DNA from: Azolla caroliniana
Lineage: Eukaryota > Polypodiophyta
NCBI GenBank assembly: GCA_043228905.1
Contig: JBHGNT010000004.1
Coordinates: 4,526,001-4,590,000, forward strand
DNA: 64,000 nucleotides
Direction: 5' to 3'
Shown here: one piece after another, positions 1 to 12,300 of the stretch
How positions within the stretch are numbered: the first letter of the stretch is position 1
Layout of the letters: every line of letters begins with the position of its first letter
Position numbers and translations under genes: made by a program
The notes under the pieces: model-generated
What the model saw: the letters and a program-made list of their open reading frames with translations, nothing else
The model's database searches: none
What the model was told of the DNA's origin: nothing

Positions 1-31
1 ACACTCTGGACTCCTTTGTCGGCCGGTAACA
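1..31 (-). repeat. Inner end of the 3' LTR of gypsy-1
   Basis: Bases 1-31 repeat bases 9006-9036, differing mainly by T for C in the CTTTGTCGG stretch, and both end in GTAACA. Sequence diverges right after, as expected where the LTR meets internal DNA. The neighbouring internal bases do not form a clear polypurine tract, so the 3' priming site is eroded or the border is atypical. Confidence 0.75.
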
Positions 32-85
32 CATGGCACGCCTGTGGGACAGTACCTTGTACATTGAATCCACAACCGACCCTTG

Positions 86-2911
86 CTATTCTTCGTCCAA
101 AATATCCAGAAGGCTTTGTTCGAGAGTCTCCAATGGTTCATCTGGAATTGGTTGTTGTTGTTGCTGCTCTGTTGGTGGCTGTTGTGGCTACTCCTCCATT
201 TGTTGCTCTGATACCGGCGTCTCCGTCGTTGATCCCTCCGTCGTAGTGGTCTCCGGTTGACTGGTTCCGGACTGGCCCTCGGCCGGCGACGGTTCCTCAT
301 CACTAAGGTTAACCGTTGCCGCTTCCCGTGCTTTTTCTTCCCGAACCCGGGACCGCTCGTAGCTTTCAAACTGGATTTGAGTGTCCAGCCTATCATCGTC
401 TAGCTGAGCTACGAGTTGCCGGACCTGCGCCAGCTGTTCATCCGCCAGGACTTGGAAGTCGTCAGCCAACTCGTCCCGTATGGCGGTGAAGTCCTCAGAA
501 GTCAACGTATAACAATCATCTCCTTCCTTCCGCCGGTTTGCCACGTCTGCCCATAGCAATTGGAGTTCCGCCGCGTTTTGTGCCCACTTTGTCCACCATC
601 TTACGGAGCTTTCGTCAATCAAGCGTTTTGTCTGATTCAACCATGCCCGGAGGATGCACTGAATTCGGCATGTTCCCAACTGCGATTTGGTCTCCGCAGC
701 TTGCCGTTCCTCCTTCAATTGCTTGATGATTTTGACGTTGTCTTCCGCCTGCTCCTTGTAATGCGTCAATTGCCTTTGATATGTGCTTTGTAATTTCTGC
801 AATACCGTTGACACTCTCTCCTTTTCTTCCTGCTGCTACCTCTGGAGCTCCATCCAGACCTTCTCCGCCTCGTCCAACCGTCTTGTATTTTCCGCAAGTT
901 CGTCGGCGATCGCCGTCGCGGCCCGATCAACTTCCTGTTGGAGCTCGGCCATCCATTCCTTATGCTCCGTTTCGAGCCGTTTGTAGTCCCGATGCAGGTG
1001 CTCAAAATCATCTGTCTTTTGCTTGAGTCGTGCGTTGATCTGTCGACGGGCCCGGTCCTCGCGGTCCTTCTGCTGGCGGAGCTCTTCCTTTAGCCGTTCA
1101 ATTTCCGTTTCCGCCGTCTTCCGCAGCTTGTCCTTTTCCTGCAGCACTTTGTCTTTTTCCTCCCTTAGTCGGTCGTACGCTTGATGGCCTTTCCGGAGGC
1201 TCTCCTCTGCCCGATGGAGGTTCTCAGCAGTCTTCTTTAATTCGGCTTCGGCCGCTGTCTTCAATTCCCATTCACGGCTCCTTAGCGCTTCTTGTGCGGC
1301 AAGTTCATCTCTCAATTCCGCAAGCTCCTGGGCTTGCGCCGCATCTCTCGCCGGAACGGTTTCCGTTGCCGGGGTCTTATTGGTATGTACAGGTCGATCT
1401 GTTTCTTTATTCTGTACACTTACCGGAGTCACCAGTGATTGGATCTGTATTGCCGTTAAGGCCATTTTGGCCATCTCTACCGTGACCTGATCCAAGTCTC
1501 TTTCAAGGCACCGGATTCTAGACCGGGCCGTCTCTAGTTGTTCGGTTGTGACGAGCAACCGTTCGCTTTGCGCTCTTTCTTCCGCCTCAATATACCCCAC
1601 TGCTCCGGCAATCTGTTCGCCTATCCACCGAAGCCACAGGCTACCGGTGCCTTGTTGCATTTGCCCGGAGGTTTGACGGATGGGCTCGCTTGTAGATGGG
1701 TGGTCCCGCCTTATTGCGCCGAGTTGCACTTTCGTTTCTGCCCGTGGACCACCCTGCTGTCCTGGTTCCCCTTGCGCTTCTTCTTGGTTGGCCGAGGGAG
1801 GCTGCATTGACCTTTCCGGCTCTGGCGGGATGGGACTTGCCGGTGTTGCCCGTGGTGCCGGGGCTTCTGATTCCGGTGCCATGTGCACCGGTTCCGGTTC
1901 TTCCCTTGGCGTGGGAGTCTCAGTATGGGGAGTCGGTGTTCCCTCCGTCTGAGGGTCCGAATGTTTCCCGGCTGCCTCAACGGTCCCTGCCGACGACCGT
2001 CGCTGGAGGTGCTCCGTAGGTTCCTCCTCTATTTCCTCTTCCTGAGTCCCGACATTGAGTTTTGCCGCCAAGGGGTCCGCTTCTCTATTCACCGGTCAGC
2101 GGAGTGTAACCTTTACGGGCCGTGCCGGTGGTTCCTCCTGCGCATCCGTTGGCCGCTTCCGGCTGGCGCTCTCCTTTCCCGCCTGTTCTGCGTCCGCCGC
2201 CTTCCCCTTAGTGGCCTTAGAGGCTAACAGCTGTTGTCTTTTGGAAGCCGTCTTTGGGGTGCCGTCCGCCACTCTTCCTCGCTTCTTGGGCTGGACGGGC
2301 TGGACGGGTGGCACAAGCAAGGTGAGCCACTGCGTTACGGCGTGCCATATCCTTCGTCCGTCTCGGCCTTCTTTGCCGTCTTTGCCTCTGACGATCTCGA
2401 TCGCCGCACACAACCCATCTGCGATCAATACCGGCCAATCCACCTTGATTTTGCCTCTGACGATCTCGATCGCCGCACACAACCCGTCTGCGATCAATAC
2501 TGGCCAATCCACCTTGATCCCTTCATAGGTGGCGATGATCATCCCTGCCCGGTTCTGCGGCATGACAGGGGGTCTAGGGTACACATGGCCGTATTCGTGG
2601 AGCACACGAGCAATCTCACGGAACAGCATATCTCTGCCGCCCTGTGTCCGGTAGCCCTTGCTGCCTAGGGAGTACTCACCAAAATACCTGATGAGTTGCT
2701 CCGAGGTCGGATTGTCAATCGTGAGTATGCCTCCCTCCGGAAGGCCTGTTAACGCTCGAATCGCCTCCGCCGTTATGACCTCTGTGTCGATTTCTTTGAT
2801 CACCTTGTCGGCTTCTTTGTGTGGCGGTACTTCCATCATCATCAAGAAGCCCTCGAGCCCGTGTTCCTTTAGCCATGTCTTGGCGGCTTCCGACAGCGTT
2901 TGCGGGTCCAT
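86..2911 (-). pseudogene. Extra retrotransposon ORF: globular N-terminal domain plus long coiled coil, broken by in-frame stops
   Basis: An ATG at 2911 (MDPQTLSEAAK) opens one frame that runs to TAG at 86-88. It is interrupted only by TGA 2096-2098, TAG 836-838 and TAG 188-190, so it would be about 940 codons. The N-terminal 190 residues look globular (AIRALTGLPEGG, EYSLGSKGYRTQGGRDML) and faintly recall the plant-mobile-domain ORFs carried by some plant retroelements. A basic Lys/Arg/Ala-rich stretch follows. The remainder is acidic and Pro-rich, then heptad-like Glu/Lys/Arg/Leu/Gln coiled coil through most of the C-terminal half, with a Gln-rich tail. It lies downstream of pol in sense orientation. 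Function is unknown; a structural, Gag-like or nucleic-acid-binding helper role is only a guess. Confidence 0.7.
2382..2519 (-). repeat. 69 bp tandem duplication inside the extra ORF
   Basis: Two adjacent 69 bp copies start at 2382 and 2451 and differ at about two bases. The unit is 23 codons, so the reading frame is kept and the peptide KVDWPVLIADGLCAAIEIVRG appears twice in a row with only Ile or Lys-Ile between. Near-identity points to a recent slip or unequal exchange. Confidence 0.9.
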
Positions 2912-3278
2912 GTCTGTGTTGAGGTCAGATTGCGGTGGCGAGGTTGGATGGTGATGAGAGTGAGATTGAGAGAGAGAGAGTTCAGAAGGCGGGGGTTCTC
3001 TGTGCGTAGGTTCTCGTCTGATGATCTTGCAACGCCTTGGTGCTTATGTGCTCCTGGGTTCGCGAAAGTAAAGGGTCTCCACGCGCAGTGGTTTTTCTCT
3101 GTGCATTCTGGCGCCTTTTTCGAGTGTGTGCACGTCGTGTACTAAAATAGCATTATGTCCTGTGGTGGCGCTTTAAATGCCCACTACGTACCTTTTCGCT
3201 CCTCGCTCTTTCGTCCATTCATTCCTCACTTTTGCATGATAACTTCGTTTTTTTTTTTTTTTTACTGTTAGTGTGACG
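2912..3278. other. Spacer between integrase and extra ORF of gypsy-1
   Basis: No coding capacity is visible. On the plus strand it carries a GA-rich run near 2965-2982 and a 16-base T tract at 3248-3263, which is an A tract on the element's sense strand. It could be the leader of a subgenomic or spliced transcript for the extra ORF; nothing proves this. Confidence 0.5.
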
Positions 3279-6200
3279 TTACTTGTCCGTTGGTCCTATC
3301 AGACCCTTACCGGCCTCATTCTCCCCAGTTACCGGCTCGCCGTCTCTACTGTCTTGGTGGTTGCCGTTTCCCTCATCGGTGTCGGTCCTTTGCTCAAATG
3401 GGTTCTTAGGCATCAGTCCTCTATATGGCTTCAATCGGAATCCGTTGACCCATTTGCCTAGCACTTTGCCTAGTATGGTGTGCTCCGTTTATGGACAACG
3501 GCATAGAATGTCGTCAGGCTTTCAACTACTTGGCCGAGAAAGTGCCCCCCTTGGTCACTTATTAATTTGATTGGGCATCCGTAACGGCAACAGATGTACT
3601 CGTATAGAAATTTCGCCGTTGACGCAACGGTGTTGTCTCTTAAGGCTTTGGCCTCCACCCATTTCGTGCAGTAATCCGTCGCGACGATGACATACCGATT
3701 ACCCGTTCTCATTGCCGGTGGTTTGAACGGTCCAACAAAGTCCAGCCCCCACTTCTGGAATGGCTCGAGTGGTAGTACCGGCTGGTGTGGCATACGAGCC
3801 TGCTCCGTTGGCTGGCCCATTCGCTGGCATAGGTCACATTCTTTTGCGTACCGTACCGCGTCTCTTAATGTCGTTGGCCATCATAGGCCACTTTGCCATA
3901 TTTTCCTGGCCGTCGCATCTCCGGCATAGCGACCTCCGGCATCTCCGCAGTGGGCTTCCCTCAGTATCAGGTCCTTTTCGTCGTTGCGCACAGCCCGTCT
4001 CCATATGCCGTCCGCGCCTTTGTGGTAAAGTGTGTCTTGCAGTAAGCAGAAATGTCGGCTTTGCACCGCTAGGCGTTTCCATTCGTCCCGGTTCATCTCT
4101 TCCGGAGGCAGTCCTGTGCTTAGAAACTGGTGCATGTTTGTGAGCCACTTGTCTTCCTGTGCCACCGTCTCATCTGCTACCGTTTCCGTAGTGACTCGAA
4201 ACAGCTCCGCATCCGGAAACTCATCCGCTACTCCGTCACCCGTCTCTCCGGACTCTAATTGGCTTAAGTAATCCGCCACGGCATGCTGTATACCGGGTCG
4301 GTGGAATATTTCAAACTCGAATTCCTGTAATAGTAAGGTCCACCGGGCCAATTTACTGGTGAGTGACGCTTTGGACACCAGGTAAAGGAGTGCCGAATGA
4401 TCTACATGGAAGGAAAACTTCCTTCCCAATAAATAATGCCGAAACTTTGTCACACTGTAGATCATCCCTAGAGCTTCCCGTTCCATGGTAGAGTAGTTCC
4501 GTTCTGCTTGGGATAGCTTTCGGCTGGCATAGTACACTGGCCGGTACCACTTTGGCTCTGTAAGCTACATCAGTACGCTTCCGATTGCAATGTCGGAGGC
4601 GTCCACGAACACATGAAATTCTTTACTCCAATCCGGAGGCTGCACTACCTGTGCTTGCGACAATAGTACCTTGAGGGCCCTATACGCCCTATCCTCGGTG
4701 TCGGTCCACTGGAATGGTGTCCGATGTACGGCGGCATGCAACGGTGTAGCCAGGTCGGCCAAGTATCAGAGCATCCGGTTGTGCCACCGGATCTGGCCTA
4801 AGAACTGGCTTAATGCCTTTGCCGGCGCCGGCGCCGGTGCTTCTAATATGGCTTTCACTTTGTCCGGGTCGACTGCAATACCTTCCTGGCTCACGATATG
4901 TCCTAATAAAGTTCCACTGGACACGCCAAATACACACTTTGCCGGATTCAAGCTTAGCCGGTACGCTCTACACTTTTCTAGACAAAGACGGAGGTGCTGA
5001 AAATGGTCCTCCTCTCGGCTATAGACGGCGAAATCGTCAAGGAAAACCTACATAAAAGCCGGAATATATTCACCAAAGATTTCCATGATGATTCGTTGAA
5101 ATGTTGTCGGTGCCGTTTTGAATCCGAACATCATCACCACGGCCACAAACACCCCCCATTCGGTGACGAAAGTCGTTTTCTCTTGGTCGTCGAGGTGCAT
5201 CCGGATCTGTTTATACCCGTTGAATCCGTCTAGGAAGGTATAGACCTCATGGTCGGCGACGACATCCAACACTCCATCTGTGAACGGAAATGGAAACGCA
5301 TCTGTTACCGTAGATGCATTGAGTTTCCGGTAGTCCACACAAACTCGAATTTTTCCGTTCTTCTTCGGTACGACTACGATCGGGCTCAGCCATGTCGCTT
5401 TCTTTACCGGACGAATAAAGCCAACTCTTAGCAGTTTGTCGATTTCCTCCTTGACTTTGACGGCATAATTGGGATTCATCCGGTACCGTCTTTGTGCCAC
5501 TGGTTTTGCGTCCTTGCTCAAGTGAACCTGATGCTGGTATAACTGAGGGTCGAGTCCTCGCATGTCTTCGTATGACCAGGCGAACACATCGCGAAATTCC
5601 GTGAGAAGTGTGATCATCGCCGTTTTGTCTTCGGACTTCATCTCCTTGGCGATGTGCACTGGTTTTGCTTCGTCCCTGGACCCTAGGTTCACCTCTTCCA
5701 GTTGCGACGCTTTTACGCGCTGTGAAACGGCCATTTCCCGTTCCAATGCTTCCTGCGCTTGCCGTAACTCCCGGATTGCGTCTTTATCCGGTTCTGCTTC
5801 AGCCTCTTCCGGTTGCGGTAAGTATGGTGCTACTGCTTCGGCAATGTCAATTTCGAAGAGGGGTATGATCTTCGGATTTTCCTGCAAGTACTGAGCTTCT
5901 TCTTCGTCAGCTAACCCTTCTAGCATGTTGACGCACTCTGCATACAACGGTGTACATTCCTTGCCAGTGCTCGTCCTTGGCTGTGTTGGTACCCGTACCT
6001 TGGCTTTTCCTCGTCGGAAGGTAATTATATTTTTCCTCCAATTCTGTTTGATATGTGTCGTTTTCAACCACGGCCGCCCCAGCAATAGCGGGTATGCACC
6101 TTGTGCCTGTAATTGTAGCACTACTGCCGAGATGTGAAATGTATGACCGCCCACGGTGACTTCTAATTTCCATATTAATCCTGTCGGCCGCACTGAGCTT

Positions 6201-7075
6201 GTATCGGCCATCCCTAACCAGAACGGACACGGTTCCCACTTGTGGATTCCTAGGGCATCACACGTCCGGAGGCTTATTACATTCACCCCGGAGCCTCCGT
6301 CTATAACTGTGTCGGGGAGTTCTTTCCCTTTTACAATGGCAGTGATTACCGGACTGTTGGTGTCCACCACCGTTGGTCCCTCCTCCGGATTCGAGAAGAG
6401 TACCGGTGCCGGTGATGATTCTCCTGCCGTCATGGCCGTCTTCAGTCCTTCCGTGAATCTTGGCATGAGTTGTAGGAGTCTTCCTAGTGGCAGCGTAATC
6501 TGGCATTCTTGCAACGCCTGCCATGTCTCGTTCTCGAAGTGACTGCCGCCGACAAGCCCTACGGTGTTCTCCTTTTGCCGTTGTAAGTCTGTGACATTCT
6601 GCTCGTTTGCTTTCTTCACCCATTCCGTCGCTTGCTTCCGGATGGTCTCCTGCGTCTCCCATTCCTTGGCCATGCCCTTCGACCTTGTGGTCACCTGCTG
6701 CAGATCTGCCACCTCAGGGACTACCATATTTACTACCGGTCGTTTTTCATAGCTCTTCACCGGTCATTGATTACTATAATGGCCTTCCTGTCGGCAGTAG
6801 TAGTAGTAGGCTTTCCGGGTATTGCTGGATTCGGCATTGTCTGTTGTACCCGAGGCCGGTCCTGTGGTAAGCGCGGGGTTTTGGGCCGGTTGGCTGCTTG
6901 AAGCTCCTTGTTCCGGATCCCGTGGGTAGCCGCCTTTTTTGAAATGCCGTTTTTTGTTATAGCTCTTCTTATTGCGGTACTCTCGACGAGGTTGCTCGTT
7001 ATATCTGCCTTATTCCTCCCATTGCTTACGATACCCGGGGGAGTGCTCCCGGTCGTAATGTTCGTATCGTCAATT
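3279..7075 (-). pseudogene. gypsy-1 pol: protease, reverse transcriptase, RNase H, truncated integrase
   Basis: This continues the gag frame. Protease shows VIDGGSGVNVIS near 6270-6310. RT spans about 5650-4900 with PIVVVPKKNGKIRVCVDYRKLN and FLDDF, the F-x-DD catalytic box. RNase H follows with VDASD, MEREAL and VDHSA. The integrase has an H2C2-type N-terminus and two catalytic Asp (GLDFVGPF, SDQGGHF). After KRSTPY it jumps in another frame to KWVNGFRLKPYRG (3464-3279), so the third catalytic residue and most of the C-terminus are deleted. In-frame stops: a group at 7076-6990, TGA 6764-6766, TAG 5048-5050, TGA 4766-4768, TAG 4565-4567, TGA 3881-3883. Conserved surroundings suggest Gln, Arg or Trp at several of these. 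Confidence 0.9.
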
Positions 7076-8554
7076 TTAATCCCGGTACCGATCATATCTA
7101 TCATGCCGGTCATAGTTATCCCGCCGATCACCGTACCGGACATCATTCTCCCGTCGGTCGCCATACCGGACATCCTGTGTCGGTCGGTTGCGGTCCATTC
7201 GCTGCCAGCGTTCCTCTTCTTCATCCTGGCTGCTGCGTGGTTCTATTTGTCGGACGGGCAGTGCTTGTCGGTTCAATAGATTATACTCGCACCTATCCGT
7301 CGTATGGCCCTTGGATTGACAGATTACACATTGCGTCCTCATAGTGCATTCTAGAGCCGAGTGTCCGGAATTCAAGCAGGTTGTGCACTGTATTGCTTGC
7401 CGAAACCGGAGGTCTTCATCGGACGGTAATGCTCGTTGGAGTGCTCCCAGTGTGAGCCAGGAGCTTGTCTTTTCCATCTCTCTCACCCGGTCAATGACCT
7501 GGTCGATGGTACTTGTGCGGAAGTCAATTACCGTGCAAACCGTGCGTAGGGGTTCCCGGAGCGCATTTAGGAATATAGTCCGTAATTCCTCCTCCGGGGG
7601 TGCGCGGGCAAGTTGACTATGCATCCGTTGAAACCGGATGACAAACTGGGGAATGCTCTCCCCTGCCTCCTGTCGGATGGTATAAAATAAGCCCACCATT
7701 ACGGTCTGGTCCACCTCCTTTTGGAAAAAATGCAAGAATTTAGCTTTTAAATCTGCAAAGGTGGTGATGGTAGACGGGTCTTGCGTCCGGCGCCATCTTG
7801 TTGCCGGTCCCTCCAATGTGACGCCAAATTCCGCTATCTTAAAGCATTCCTCTTCTTCTGGGATCAATCGCTGGGACACATGGTTGGCTTCCCATGTCTG
7901 TTCAAAGGCGTGCACATGAGCTTCCGCGTCCGGATCATCTCTATACTTGGAGTACTGGAACGGCATGTCGTCGTCCGGTATCGGTGCGCGTGCTGGCAGT
8001 GTTGGTGCTCGTTCCGGGATTTTCTCCGGCGTCGATGGTCTTTCCTGATTTGTTTCCGGTGTCGGTGGTCTTTCCTCTTCTTTTGGTGATGGAGGCCTCT
8101 CCTCTTCGACTTTCTGTGTCGGAGGTCGCTCTTCCTCTGCTGGTTCCAGAGGTTCCAGCCTTAGCACTTCCGGTTCCGGTGTCGGTAAGGTATCCGATCC
8201 TTCATCCTCCGGTCCGCCCGGGGTTTCGTTGCTGCTACGGTAGTTCGTGTGCACGTTGTATTCCCCTTCGGAGTCTGATTCATACGCTGAAAAGGCTTCT
8301 GCTTCGCCTTCTCCGTTTGCCAACGCCTGGAGAAGAGATTCAGTTTCCCGGAGGCTGCTTAGGCTGCTGCCGTCGTCCGAGTGCGATGTTTGTTGTAACC
8401 AAAGGGAGTCCTCCGCTACTCTCCGGATTACGTTGGAAAACGAGCGATCCGCTCTAATTTCCTACGCCGCTTGCTGGAAAGCCTCACGTCTCCTTTGCCT
8501 TTCGGCAAGGCGTCGAGTTCGATCTGTAACCAGGTCGTGCGTTGATCTAGTCAT
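7076..8554 (-). pseudogene. gypsy-1 gag with two CCHC zinc knuckles
   Basis: The likely start is ATG at 8554 (MTRSTHDLVTDRTRR), 54 bases inside the 5' LTR. TAG at 8462-8464 breaks it after 30 codons, then the frame is open to TAA at 7076-7078. After an acidic, Pro-rich segment with EERPPTP-like repeats comes the capsid-like core (QYSKYRDDPDAEAHVHAFEQ, then a retrotransposon-gag-type helical domain). Two knuckles follow: CTTCLNSGHSALEC and CVICQSKGHTTDRC. The tail is rich in Arg, Asp and Tyr (RYGDRRDNYDRHDRYDRY), typical of RNA-binding linkers. A degenerate third knuckle (CRQEGHYSNQ, then stop) lies about 100 codons further on in the same frame. The frame runs straight into pol, implying a Gag-Pol fusion. 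Confidence 0.85.
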
Positions 8555-8607
8555 CCATTTGTGCCGTCGTTCGCTACAAAAACAGGAATCGTGGTCGCCA
8601 AAAACTG
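8555..8607 (-). promoter_or_regulatory. Leader and probable primer binding site of gypsy-1
   Basis: Directly inside the 5' LTR the minus strand reads CAGTTTTTGGCGACCACGA. The TGGCGACCACGA part begins with TGG, as expected for pairing to a tRNA 3' CCA end. I cannot name the tRNA. A very short ORF (ATG GAT GAC TAG) overlaps the gag start region. Confidence 0.5.
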
Positions 8608-9036
8608 TGTTAACTCTTAGGGCCGAACAATGGCCTAACACAGGGTGTCTACGGGAGACACTTCACCAAAGGGGTGTTACGGCAACAGGATTAGACTCAA
8701 CGATTAATCCGACTTAATTAGGTTACTTAGCATGATCGTCTTTAATAATCACGCGCATAAGATATAACAATGAATGCAGAACGGCAATTAACACAGAGAG
8801 ATAACAACACTAAGCTTTATTAATTAACCGTTGTTCATTACATTGTATCCGGGCCTTTAAATAAGTTTCTAGTCTGTATTACAAAACAGTGCCATCCGCA
8901 CCTGTTCGGGATCGGTCCGGATCCGGAACGGTATACCGATTCCGGTCCGTCCGTCCACACTCATAGCTTACAACCATTCCTTCTAATTAAATAACTCCCC
9001 GTTTCACACTCTGGACTCCTTTGCCGGCCGGTAACA
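8608..9036 (-). repeat. 5' LTR of gypsy-1
   Basis: About 429 bp bounded by TGTTA and TAACA. The right border is set by identity with bases 1-31 and by the switch to unrelated sequence at 9037. On the element's sense strand a TATTTAAAG stretch (plus-strand 8856-8865) could be the TATA box. Confidence 0.8.
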
Positions 9037-9294
9037 ATGTGCAACTCTTTTGTATTCGATGGTATACATGGGGTGAAAGCATATCTACGAAAGTTGAAGG
9101 GAGTACTAATGTGGCAATTTTCTTTATTGGAGCAAGTGGAAATTCTTTCCTCGGTGGAGTGTTCGTCTTGCCTATTGGCAATTCAACATGTTCCACTACC
9201 CATGTAATGTAGTTAGTGGGTAACCATACTCCATTGTCACACCCATTGTAAGTAGTGTTGTTTACACACATTTATTAATATAATTGTGTGTTTT

Positions 9295-9339
<45 letters not shown>

Positions 9340-12300
9340 ATGTGTGTGTGTGTGTGTGTGTGTGTACTGACCTTCTATGGATCCTGATGATGAAAACGAT
9401 TGATCAACCCAATGAACAAGAAAGAAAAGATAGACTACATTGTTAGGTACAAAGGACCCAAAGAATCGCTTAAGTAAAGAAATTTGTGTTTGAAGGGTAT
9501 TCTGGTAAATAGGGCTTGTAGATTTGAGTGTATAATTACTTTATAAAGTGTATTTTTTTGGACATATGGGTAGTTTGGTAATTTTGGAACTTAGAGGGGC
9601 ATTTTGGTAAATAGGCGAACTTCCAGGGGTATCCTAGTACTTTTCCCTAACTTATATTACGTTACATTTATTAACAACATGCGTAGTAACCTGGACTCGA
9701 TTACTTGTCATACCTTCTCAAATCACCACGATCAACAAGTTGTTGACTCCACTCCCGACTAGTTTCTGACCTCTCCTTCAATATCTTGCACTATCTCCCC
9801 ACAATCGACAACTTTCACCTTTCCCCTACTCTTTCTATCGCCACTCCCATTGGCTAGGGCTTGGTGCGATGCACCCAAGAGCATGTTCTAACTAGGTTGG
9901 GGGGGAGGTTAAGCCCCTACCACATGTAACACAATTCATCCTTTACAATGACAACAAGGACAATGTTTATTAGTCCCTATCAACGTTGCACAAATCACAA
10001 CTCACAAAGATATTTAATGACTCATGAAGACATCAGCATCGTCAACATCACCAAGGACTAACTTCACAAGAACAAGGAAAAAAGAAGTATAACAATGTTG
10101 CTAGACTAGAGTTTTAGCCCTACTTGGTAAAGGGTTATGACTACTTGGTAACCGAGATGTAGTTATTTTATTGTCACATTGGGTTTTTTATTGTACTTGT
10201 CTTGATATAGTGAACACCCAAGTTCCTAAAGGATCCCACAAATTTCTTATTGACGGGGTCTTCGTGAGAGAGAGGAGTGAGAGTTCACAAAGTTACGGTT
10301 TGCAAAGCTAGTGGCTCAAGATCAATTGGCAATTGCCCTCACCTCAATCTACGATATCAATGTGAAGGCATGCGCTCGGCGTAACACACGTAGAACTGAC
10401 ACAATTACATAAAACAAATAAATTCCAAGTCCTATGCATTATTGCAACTTGTGTCTACACTCTTTGGACTTAACCACAAGGTATTCAATGTTAAAGACAA
10501 TAGAATGTCTCTTAGCAACATTCATTTGATCAAGTCATGAATCAAACTAGTTTCCTTTTTACTAATCCTATCACCAATTTAAGAAGTAGAAAAAAACAAT
10601 TTTTGTCTAACAATAACAATATCTATGAGATAAAGTCTTCCAGAAATCCTGTTGTACTAAATGGAATATTGAATATCACTCCACAATGAAATTGAACATG
10701 AAAATTTGTTTGAGGAAAAAAAATGGGTTCGAGAAAAGGGTATTTGAATCATTTTTCAACTTGGGCATCTAAACCCTAAGTCAATGAAGACAAGCCAAAT
10801 TCACAAGATGCTCGAAGAAATTCCCATCAAAACATTCAAGTATGTTTTTTGTATGTGAAGGTTGTTTGGACCCTCATGCAAGGAAATGCATCGTCACCAA
10901 CTATGGAGAAGTATCAAACCTAAAGCATACAAACTATTTGATCCAGACACACAAAACAATTTATCAATCTGTCTATCACTTTTGATAAAGTGACACTCCT
11001 GAAGTTCCTAGTTATTCTCAAATAGCAAACTATGGTGGCCCTATTACAAGAAATTGATCTAGGTGTCTATTTAACAAAATCAAGATCAAAATAAAGGTTT
11101 CCCAAATCAACTTGGAGGAAAATAAAATCAACACAACATGCAAATCAAGCCCTATAAAGATAGAGAAAATGTCAAGAAAAGAAACATATTTATTCATGAA
11201 AACTCAAATGTTGTGATCAATGTGAACCACAGAAGATCAACAAATTTAAGTAGTCACGATATATTTGTATCGAAAAATCGTGGTGGCCATGACATACCTA
11301 GAACATAAATTCATCGTGGCCACAACATATCATCATCATGGCTACGAATAGTTGGATCAAAAAATCATCGTGGTTGTAACATACTTGGAATAGAAAATTA
11401 TGATGGTTGTGATCTAATCAAATCTTAAAACAATGGTAGTCATGGCACAATTGGAAGGCCACCGTGAAGGTTGTACTAAAAGAGAAAATCATGACGTCCA
11501 TGAACAAATCACAGAAGAAGGTATTGTGTTCTCTCCACCAAAGCCTCTCCAACAAAGAGCCCTAATATCTGCATCCCAACTTTAAAAAGATGTGATCCAA
11601 AAATCCACACGCAAAGAGGAATCAAATGAAGATCCACATCATTTATTTAGACTTGAAGAAGACCTCAATATCTCAAACAAAAAGGTGGCCATCTTGTGGC
11701 TTGAAAGCATTTTAATCAAATTAGATGAAATAAAATTGTCCCATATAAAAATGTAATGAAACAATCAACCTTGTATAACAATTCTATAAATTCTAAACGG
11801 GTCCTAAATGCACATATCAACATAAACATATAAAGGCTAAGCATCATGTCGTAACAAACCTTGTTAAAATGAAAGAGCTCAAGCTCTACGATACTTCGAC
11901 AATCACTATGTTGGTCTATTTTCTTACTAAACCACTGTAACCACACCAAAAACATTGGCACTATAGGACGAAGTTTAAACTCAAGCTTGTCCACAAAGAG
12001 TATTTTAGATATTTACATTATTTGGGGGTGTAAAGATACATTATAAATATTAATATCTATTAAAGAAAAATGGTAGACATCTCAATAAATCCCAAACCCT
12101 AAGTGCTTCCTTGGTGAGCATATATGTATATGAAGGGTTTTTTTAACACTCTCTCTCCATCCTCTTGTGTTTCTTTCCCCTTCAAGCTCACATGTATTAG
12201 TGATCTATCAATTCAATACTAGCTAGCTAGCTCTCTATTACAACAATGCTCGATCACTCTATCCTCGGTCCACACTACTTGCAATACATACACCGCAATG

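Larger units (their letters stand above)
1..9036 (-). mobile_element. Ty3/gypsy LTR retrotransposon (gypsy-1), 3' end cut by window edge
   Basis: The element reads on the minus strand: 5' LTR at 8608-9036, gag and pol from about 8554 down to 3279, an extra ORF from 2911 to 86, and the last 31 bases of the 3' LTR at 1-31. The two LTR ends match over about 30 bases (CGGCCGGTAACA end). Domain order gag, protease, RT, RNase H, integrase is that of Ty3/gypsy. A DGGS-type protease and a long sense ORF behind pol recall the Tat/Ogre-type plant lineage, which is inference. Gag, pol and the extra ORF share one reading frame apart from the integrase tail. Several stops and a deleted integrase make it non-autonomous now. 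It is more GC-rich than the DNA to its right. Confidence 0.9.

Noticed and set aside
836-838. Programmed readthrough at TAG in the extra ORF
   Set aside because: The following CAG CAG does not match the CAR-YYA readthrough context and two other stops interrupt the same frame; a point mutation is simpler.
3248-3263. Poly-T as a retroposed poly(A) tail or terminator
   Set aside because: It lies inside gypsy-1 with element sequence on both sides and no target duplication; a simple A tract.
8987-9271. 94-residue protein gene on the minus strand
   Set aside because: Its C-terminal end lies in the gypsy-1 LTR and the rest matches no family I know; kept only as a note in the intergenic entry.
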